The position numbers and the translations under genes are program-made. A stretch of 64,000 nucleotides of DNA from Acidobacteriota bacterium (lineage in GTDB: Bacteria; Acidobacteriota; Blastocatellia; Pyrinomonadales; Pyrinomonadaceae): the NCBI GenBank assembly GCA_016703965.1, contig JADJBB010000004.1, positions 434,001 through 498,000 of the forward strand, read 5' to 3'. Below, piece by piece: positions 58,860 to 64,000 of the stretch. Positions within the stretch are counted from its first letter, which is position 1. Each line of letters starts with the position of its first letter. The notes below the pieces were generated by a model, which did not search any database, had not been told where the DNA came from, and saw only the letters and a list, made by a program, of their open reading frames with translations.

Positions 58860-59786
58860 TCAAGCAAACAGGTCGGGCAAAACGTACGATCTGACGTTCG
58901 GATGCAGACGGATCAATAGCCCCGGGTTCTCATCGCACTGTCTTTGGAGTTCGTCGCCATCAGCCGACAATTCTGTTTCTATCATCCTCTTAAAGCTTGG
59001 CTTCTTACCCGGTGCCGTTGAGGCATCGACGATCGACTGCACTATTAACCTCGCCTCGAGGATCGCTGCCGGGCCGAGCGTAAGTATGTACGAGGCATTT
59101 CTGCACTCGGTCTCATCTGCTTCCGAGATGACACTGCCGCCGACCTTGAACTTAGAAATATGGTGCTCCAGGATGGTTGGTGAGATCGGTATGATGCCGA
59201 CAAAATCACTGAACTGAGCCCCGCATCCAGGCTTGATGTAGCAAAGATGCGAAGCCGCCTCAGCTTCGGGCCCAAACCCCATGAAGAAAATGTCTATTCC
59301 GCCGAGCGATTCAAGTTTTTCGAGATAACCGGAAAGCGCGGATTCAAGATCGTCTGTCTCTGTCAGCATTGCCGTGAAGCTCTTGATCTTCGCGAAAAAC
59401 TTCGGGCCGAGCAACCTCTCGAAATCGCGAACAAAGCTCAAGCCATTATTCATCCGCATCGGAGCGAGTGCGTCCTGCGTAAAAACATGCAGGCGCCCGA
59501 GCAATTCGTCGATCTCCTCGGTCTCAGCCAAACGGTTGATGATACGGTACATTGCCTGGGCACCGCGGCCGCCGAGCAGGACGATCGTGATGTCCCCGTC
59601 CTTACGATCAGCGTAAGCGACAAGCTCGTCGAACATCGCTTGGCCGACCGCGTCCTCGCTGTCGAGGACATAGTAAACAAATGGTGATGTTGGAGCCTTT
59701 ACATTCTGCCCCGAGTCAGGAAAACTTAGCCAAATGTTGTTTCCGGCGACGCGGCGTTCTACTATTTTTTTGGTGGATGTTTGCAC
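58860..59786 (-). CDS. NagB-like sugar-isomerase-fold protein of unknown role, first gene of the uronate operon
   Basis: The start is taken as a GTG at 59786, since the longer frame to 59870 runs through an operator and AT-rich promoter DNA. The mature 308-residue protein resembles the glucosamine-6-phosphate deaminase / 6-phosphogluconolactonase fold: LGGRGAQAMYRIINRLAE, RLHVFTQDALAPM, FFMGFGPEAEAASHLCYIKPG and GIIPISPTILEHHISKF. The NagB catalytic GIGxDGHxAFNEP is altered to GFGPEAEAASHL, so deaminase activity is doubtful. The location at the head of a uronate operon suggests a step such as lactone opening or isomerisation. Confidence 0.65.
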   Translation of the reverse strand: MQTSTKKIVERRVAGNNIWLSFPDSGQNVKAPTSPFVYYVLDSEDAVGQAMFDELVAYADRKDGDITIVLLGGRGAQAMYRIINRLAETEEIDELLGRLHVFTQDALAPMRMNNGLSFVRDFERLLGPKFFAKIKSFTAMLTETDDLESALSGYLEKLESLGGIDIFFMGFGPEAEAASHLCYIKPGCGAQFSDFVGIIPISPTILEHHISKFKVGGSVISEADETECRNASYILTLGPAAILEARLIVQSIVDASTAPGKKPSFKRMIETELSADGDELQRQCDENPGLLIRLHPNVRSYVLPDLFA

Positions 59787-59801
59787 TTGGATTTTTATAA
59801 T

Positions 59802-59828
59802 ATTATATTGTAATTGGTTAAACCAATT
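59802..59828. promoter_or_regulatory. Promoter and GntR-like operator of the minus-strand uronate operon
   Basis: On the minus strand TATAAT (plus 59802-59807) lies 15 nt before the GTG. Overlapping the expected -35 position is a perfect 17-nt palindrome AATTGGTT-A-AACCAATT (59812-59828). It contains TGGTnnnACCA, the form expected for FCD-family GntR regulators, and resembles the UxuR/ExuR-type operator (ATTGGTATACCAAT). Confidence 0.6.
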
Positions 59829-59971
59829 AAAATCAAGTATTATCGGACAAATTGTAAAGAAGCCTAACAAATTACCAGATTATCTTTCTATAAGATTAGG
59901 TAATAGCGAGTGTTTTACGCAGTTTACCAAAACAAGGCAGACACCCGAACCGGGCCGTTAGAAAATCCAAG

Positions 59972-60011
59972 TGGTAATACCTTTGCAACTTAAGTAATTG
60001 CCCAATTTTAT
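59972..60011 (+). promoter_or_regulatory. Promoter and half-conserved operator of the divergent uronate genes
   Basis: TTGCAA and TTTTAT with 17-nt spacing lie upstream of the SDR gene. Directly before the -35 is TGGTAATACC (59972-59981), TGGTnnnACC again. The region from 59871 to 60025 is otherwise AT-rich without a gene. Confidence 0.5.
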
Positions 60012-60025
60012 ATTTTCTCGCATTT

Positions 60026-60802
60026 ATGAGCTACAGCAAATTAGATCTGGACGGCCGGGTAGCCGTCGTTATCGGAGGAACCTCAGGCATCGGCCGGGCG
60101 ATCGCACACGGATTGGCCGAGGCCGGAGCGGATGTTGTCTGCACGTCGCGTAGGCAGGATCAGGTCGATATAGCCGCCGCTGAGATCGAGGCAAAGGGAC
60201 GCAGGACGCTTCGTGCAACTTCTGACGTTTCTGACAAAGACTCGTTGGAAGCCCTTCTTGGCGCGTGCGTCTCAGCATTCGGCAAGGTCGACATCCTCGT
60301 CAACTCGGCCGGCCGCACCAAGCGCGAACCGACGCTCGACCTGGACGAAGAAACATGGAACGAAATTCTCGAAACCAACCTTACCGGAACACTCCGCTCG
60401 TGCCAGGTCTTCGGCCGTCACATGATCGAGAAAGGTTACGGACGAATAATCAACATCGCATCGCTTTCGACATTTGTGTCACTCTTTGAGGTCGCTGCTT
60501 ATTCGGCGAGCAAAGCCGCAGTTGCGTCGCTCACAAAATCGCTTGCGATCGAATGGGCAAAGAAAGGGGTGAACGTAAATGCGATCGCACCCGGAGTTTT
60601 CCGCACCGCATTGAACCAAAAGCTGCTCGACGAGAGCGATCGTGGCCGTGAGTTTCTAACCCGAACACCCATGGGACGCTTCGGAAATGTCGAAGAACTT
60701 GCCGGCGCTGCGGTTTTCCTTGCGTCCGATGCTGCAAGTTTTGTGACCGGCGAAGTACTTGTCGTTGACGGCGGGTTTTTGGCGAGTGGCGTTAATCAGT
60801 AG
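60026..60802 (+). CDS. SDR-family oxidoreductase (uronate/gluconate-type)
   Basis: This 258-residue short-chain dehydrogenase has VVIGGTSGIGRAIAHGLAEAG for the cofactor, LVNSAGRTKREPTLD for the centre, the catalytic NIASLSTFVSLFEVAAYSAS with Tyr-x3-Lys, and NAIAPGVFRTALN. It is most similar to gluconate 5-dehydrogenase-like proteins. In this locus it might reduce tagaturonate or fructuronate, since uxaB and uxuB are not seen. It is the first gene of the divergent operon and is 6 nt before the M24 gene. Confidence 0.82.
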   Translation: MSYSKLDLDGRVAVVIGGTSGIGRAIAHGLAEAGADVVCTSRRQDQVDIAAAEIEAKGRRTLRATSDVSDKDSLEALLGACVSAFGKVDILVNSAGRTKREPTLDLDEETWNEILETNLTGTLRSCQVFGRHMIEKGYGRIINIASLSTFVSLFEVAAYSASKAAVASLTKSLAIEWAKKGVNVNAIAPGVFRTALNQKLLDESDRGREFLTRTPMGRFGNVEELAGAAVFLASDAASFVTGEVLVVDGGFLASGVNQ

Positions 60803-60808
60803 TTATAA

Positions 60809-61924
60809 ATGGCTTTAACCGAGCTCGAAGAAAAAACTGAGCGCATCACTGAACTGCTCGATCGTGAGAACCTCGGTGCGGTTTTGCTCAATGCCCAGCA
60901 CAATTTTGCATGGCTGACCGGCGGATCGACGAACGGCATCGACCTGAGCCGTGAAAATGGTGCCGCTTCGCTCCTGGTGACGCGATCAGGTAAACGTTAT
61001 TTGCTCGCAAACAACATAGAGTTGCCGCGCATGCTGGCAGAGGAAGTTTCGGCAGACGATTTTGAGCCGGTAGATTTTAGTTGGCAGGAAGAGAAAGCGG
61101 TTGGCGACACCGCGCTAAGAAAGGCGAAGGCATTGGCCGATGGGGAGATCACTACCGACATTTCGCTATTTGCCGGTGCGGCGGCGATCGAAGGCAAGAT
61201 CGCCAAATGCCGGTACAAACTGACCCGCAACGAGTTGATCCGCTATCGTGAACTCGGACGCGATGCCGGAGCGATAATGCGAAAGGTCATCGAGGAGATC
61301 GCTCCGGGTGACACCGAAATTTCGATCGCCGCGAAGATCAGAAGTGCTTCTGCTCGGCATAACGTCTCTTCGGTTGTAACACTCGTGGCAGCGGATGAGC
61401 GGATCGCTCGTTTTCGCCACCCAGTGCCGACCGAAAATAGTTGGAAAAAGACACTTTTGATGGTAACGTGTGCCAAACGTTTTGGCCTGATCGTGAGTCT
61501 TAGCCGGATCGTCTGCATTGGCTCAATTCCGGATGATCTGCAGCGAAAAACGGAAGCAAATGCTTCAGTCAATGCCGCGCTATCCGCCGCGACTCGTTCC
61601 GGTGTGACAGGAGCTGAAATGTACACAACAGCGGCTACCGCGTATGCTGCCGCCGGATTTGACGGCGAGATCGACAAACATCATCAGGGCGGTGCGGCTG
61701 GATACAAGACCCGTGAATGGGTCGCACATCCGCAAAGTTCAGAGATCGTGCACCTTAACCAGGCATTTGCCTGGAATCCGTCGATCACTGGAACAAAAGT
61801 TGAAGAAACAATACTGACAACGGAACGTGGGATTGAGGTGATCACCACGTCCCCTGATTTTCCGCAGATCGAAACGAATCTGAACGGACAGCCGTTCTTT
61901 TCCCCAGGAATTTTATCAATTTAG
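60809..61924 (+). CDS. M24/creatinase-fold protein with apparently incomplete metal site
   Basis: This 371-residue protein has the two-domain layout of Xaa-Pro aminopeptidase/creatinase: an N-terminal domain (about 1-150) with ERITELLDRENLGAVLLNAQ and TGGSTNGID, and the pita-bread domain. His of HHQGGAAGY and Glu of TKVEETIL are in place. The two Asp normally present around the TRTV motif seem replaced (TCAKRFGLIVSLSRIV). That suggests no classic dinuclear centre, so it could be a non-peptidase relative. It is in a uronate operon between an SDR and a permease, so the substrate may be a sugar-acid derivative. Confidence 0.7.
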   Translation: MALTELEEKTERITELLDRENLGAVLLNAQHNFAWLTGGSTNGIDLSRENGAASLLVTRSGKRYLLANNIELPRMLAEEVSADDFEPVDFSWQEEKAVGDTALRKAKALADGEITTDISLFAGAAAIEGKIAKCRYKLTRNELIRYRELGRDAGAIMRKVIEEIAPGDTEISIAAKIRSASARHNVSSVVTLVAADERIARFRHPVPTENSWKKTLLMVTCAKRFGLIVSLSRIVCIGSIPDDLQRKTEANASVNAALSAATRSGVTGAEMYTTAATAYAAAGFDGEIDKHHQGGAAGYKTREWVAHPQSSEIVHLNQAFAWNPSITGTKVEETILTTERGIEVITTSPDFPQIETNLNGQPFFSPGILSI

Positions 61925-61939
61925 CGAGAGGTATTTCGA

Positions 61940-63325
61940 ATGAACGATCAATCCGAGATCATAGAGAGTCAAAAACGGCAGGACGATGGCGGCGAACCAA
62001 CCGTACGGATCGGCCATTATCGCTGGATGATCTGTACGCTGCTGTTCTTCGCGGCAACAGTCAATTATGTTGACCGCCAGGTTCTCGGCATTCTGAAACC
62101 TACCCTAGCTAAGGAATTTGGCTGGACTGAGATCGATTATGGCTGGATCGTTTTCGCGTTTCAGACCGCTTATGCGATCGGCCTGCTGTTTGTGGGCCGC
62201 CTAATGGATCGCTTCGGGACGAAAAAAGGTTTTGCGGTATCCATAACGGTCTGGAGCGTTGCCGCACTCCTGCACGCCTGGGCAGTTCCGATCGGTGTTG
62301 CGACAGCGGCTTTGCTTAATTTCGTCGGCATCGTGTCGACAACCACGGCATTCGCTTCTGTGGTCGGCTTCATGGTCGTGCGTTTCATCCTCGGCCTTGG
62401 CGAAGCCGGTAATTTCCCGGCATCGATCAAAACGGTTGCCGAGTGGTTTCCTAAGAAAGAGCGAGCTCTTGCAACAGGCATTTTTAATTCAGGGACAAAC
62501 GTCGGAGCCTTAGCAACACCGCTTCTCGTTCCACTGATAGTTCTTTATTGGGGCTGGTGGGAAGCGTTCATTATTACTGGCTTGATAGGGTTTTTGTGGC
62601 TCGGCTTTTGGCTGATGATATATCGCCGGCCCGAGGAGCATCCAAGGCTCTCGAAGGCAGAACTTGCATATATTCAGAGTGATCCGATCGAGCCTAATGT
62701 AACCATTCCATGGAAACGCCTTTTCCCGCATCGTCAGACGTGGGCATTCGCGATCGGCAAATTCCTTACGGATCCGATCTGGTGGGTCTATCTCTTTTGG
62801 CTGCCCGATTTTCTCCAAAAGCAGCACGGCCTCGACCTCAAGACCTTTGGTCTTCCGATCGCGGTGATCTACATCATCGCTGACGTCGGCAGTATCGGCG
62901 GCGGTTATCTTTCATCAAAGATGATCAAAATGGGCTGGAGTATCAACCGTTCAAGAAAAACTGCGATGCTTATCTGTGCACTCGCCGTCGTGCCGATCGT
63001 GATCGCCTCGACGACCTCGAGCTTGTGGCTTGCGGTTATTTTGATCGGTATTGCAGCAGCAGCTCATCAGGGCTGGTCGGCTAATATCTTCACGCTTTCC
63101 TCGGATATGTTCCCGAAGCAGGCCGTTGGTTCGGTTGTCGGTATCGGCGGTATGTTCGGAGCCATCGGCGGCATGATAATCTCGCCGCTAGTTGGATATA
63201 TTCTGGACCGGACGGGCAGCTATCTACCGCTCTTCATCATCGCAGCGTCTGCATATTTGGTAGCGTTATTGATAATCCATCTTCTGGCGCCAAGGCTAGA
63301 ACCGGCGAATATCAAGTACGACTAA
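61940..63325 (+). CDS. ExuT-like hexuronate MFS transporter
   Basis: This 461-residue protein of the anion:cation symporter (ACS) family has about 12 membrane segments. The N-terminal signature VNYVDRQVLGILKPTLAKEF and then GRLMDRFGTKKGF is typical of ExuT and other sugar-acid permeases. The locus of uronate genes makes hexuronate the best guess for the cargo. The start at 61940 follows a GAGAGG ribosome site. A terminator follows. Confidence 0.85.
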   Translation: MNDQSEIIESQKRQDDGGEPTVRIGHYRWMICTLLFFAATVNYVDRQVLGILKPTLAKEFGWTEIDYGWIVFAFQTAYAIGLLFVGRLMDRFGTKKGFAVSITVWSVAALLHAWAVPIGVATAALLNFVGIVSTTTAFASVVGFMVVRFILGLGEAGNFPASIKTVAEWFPKKERALATGIFNSGTNVGALATPLLVPLIVLYWGWWEAFIITGLIGFLWLGFWLMIYRRPEEHPRLSKAELAYIQSDPIEPNVTIPWKRLFPHRQTWAFAIGKFLTDPIWWVYLFWLPDFLQKQHGLDLKTFGLPIAVIYIIADVGSIGGGYLSSKMIKMGWSINRSRKTAMLICALAVVPIVIASTTSSLWLAVILIGIAAAAHQGWSANIFTLSSDMFPKQAVGSVVGIGGMFGAIGGMIISPLVGYILDRTGSYLPLFIIAASAYLVALLIIHLLAPRLEPANIKYD

Positions 63326-63347
63326 CAAAAAACGTTCCCAGTAAATT

Positions 63348-63390
63348 ATGGCCCGAACTGAGCAAGGTCTGAGTTCGGGCCATTTGTTTA
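63348..63390. terminator. Bidirectional terminator between the transporter and the GH43-like gene
   Basis: The stem ATGGCCCGAACT / AGTTCGGGCCAT is perfect over 12 bp with a 12-nt loop, followed on the plus strand by TTGTTTATT. The minus side lacks a full T-tract but the hairpin is strong in both directions. Confidence 0.82.
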
Positions 63391-63404
63391 TTGTGCTGCG
63401 ATAT

Positions 63405-64000
63405 CTATCTTTCAAACCGGATCCAATCAATATCCGCCGAACCGGCGTCGTTAAATTTCCCGGGCCGATTGAAGAAAAATCCTACCTTTGCCCCTATCCA
63501 TCTCCCTTCACGTGCCTTGAAAGTTTCGCCGACATTCGCAAACGCCTTTCCGTCGATGCTGTAGCTAAAGACACAGACCGCACCCGCTTTTACATCCACG
63601 CGGATATAAACATCCTTCGACAACAGCGGCTGAGGTAAACTTTCGGTCTCGAGCGTTCCTTTATCAGCATACTTTGAGGTTGATTGCGAGATGTATGTCT
63701 TGCCGCCGCGATTTGTTATGCCAATCAGTGAATAATCGAGCCCCATTACCACAAGCCCAAACCGTTCACCCTCGAAACGCGGCGTTAGTGAAACCTTTGC
63801 CGTTGCGGTGAATTCGTCCGCCGGAGTTTTCTGCAGCAGGAGATTTGGCAGATCCCAGAGGTTTTTGTAACCGTCAGGCTGCTGAACGGAGTACATTCGC
63901 AAGACCCCTTTCTCAGGATAGGGAAATGCCCAGCGGGCTTCAGGATTTGCGTGCCATTGCCATTGCCGACCTATGGTCGGCCCATTAAATTCGTCTGTAT
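63405..64000 (-). CDS. C-terminal part of a GH43-like glycoside hydrolase, 5' truncated
   Basis: The frame is open to the window edge, so the start lies outside. The visible 198 residues form a concanavalin-like beta-sandwich, as in the C-terminal domain of family 43 beta-xylosidases and arabinofuranosidases. Examples are DEFNGPTIGRQWQWHANPEA at the edge, then LWDLPNLLLQK, FGLVVMGLDYSLIGI and, near the end, WIGAKVGFFFNR and SADIDWIRFER. The catalytic five-bladed domain should be upstream. Next to a uronate locus it would release sugars from hemicellulose or pectin side chains. Confidence 0.75.
   Translation of the reverse strand, partial: TDEFNGPTIGRQWQWHANPEARWAFPYPEKGVLRMYSVQQPDGYKNLWDLPNLLLQKTPADEFTATAKVSLTPRFEGERFGLVVMGLDYSLIGITNRGGKTYISQSTSKYADKGTLETESLPQPLLSKDVYIRVDVKAGAVCVFSYSIDGKAFANVGETFKAREGRWIGAKVGFFFNRPGKFNDAGSADIDWIRFER

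Noticed and set aside
59787..59870. Longer NagB-like protein starting at 59870
   Set aside because: That stretch contains the operator and -10 element and codes for an AT-biased, unlikely N-terminus; GTG at 59786 is preferred.

Overview
The window looks like chromosome of an acidobacterium, most likely Blastocatellia/Pyrinomonadaceae-like. This is inferred from gene content, not from a marker gene. The pointers are an Oar-like TonB-dependent receptor with an N-terminal carboxypeptidase-regulatory domain, very large secreted proteins with Pro-Thr linkers, Calx-beta and P-domain modules, a BshB1-type bacillithiol deacetylase, and BlaI/M56 and ROK regulators. Base composition appears moderate. 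I saw no rRNA, tRNA, CRISPR array, phage or transposase gene.

Layout. 0-4 kb: the 3' end of an iron-sulfur flavoprotein, a VapBC toxin-antitoxin pair, an antitoxin-like gene without its toxin, small unknowns and asparaginase. 4-12 kb: recN, an M14 carboxypeptidase, a family-4 glycosyltransferase and a 1129-residue TonB receptor, all on the minus strand. 12-25 kb: mixed housekeeping and envelope genes (PilZ-like protein, VanX-type dipeptidase, YceI, DinB, a BaiN-like flavoprotein, a J-domain protein, bshB1, an MBL hydrolase, a thioredoxin-fold protein, lipB, a lipoprotein and an esterase). 25-34 kb: the cell-shape and wall-elongation cluster mreB-mreC-mreD-PBP2-rodA-PBP1A. 34-45 kb: two large secreted proteins with the same C-terminal module, flanking a BlaI / M56 / lipoprotein operon. 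45-52 kb: yacG-MFS operon, a phasin-like protein, a site-2 protease, HU, a broken zinc metallopeptidase gene, a Kir channel and riboflavin synthase. 52-64 kb: a hexuronate-catabolism locus with seven minus-strand genes and three divergent plus-strand genes, then the 3' end of a GH43-type glycosidase.

The uronate locus forms a near-complete lower pathway. The ExuT-like permease imports uronate. A UxaA-type dehydratase and KduI/KduD-type enzymes produce 2-keto-3-deoxygluconate, KdgK phosphorylates it, and KDPG aldolase cleaves it. A ROK regulator sits inside the operon. The divergent promoter region carries two TGGTnnnACC elements. Two operon members, a NagB-fold protein and an M24-fold protein that seems to lack metal-binding aspartates, have no assigned step.

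The most unusual signal is a set of six intergenic imperfect palindromes. Each is built from its own short reiterated word, and the sequences are unrelated to one another. Four fill the gap between adjacent co-directional genes almost exactly, including the gap before mreC. Other notable points are a 27-bp inverted repeat that supplies the recN stop codon, an internal deletion in a YpfJ-type protease gene, an apparent frameshift at the end of the KDPG aldolase gene, and an exactly repeated AATCTTGACA -35 element at three promoters.
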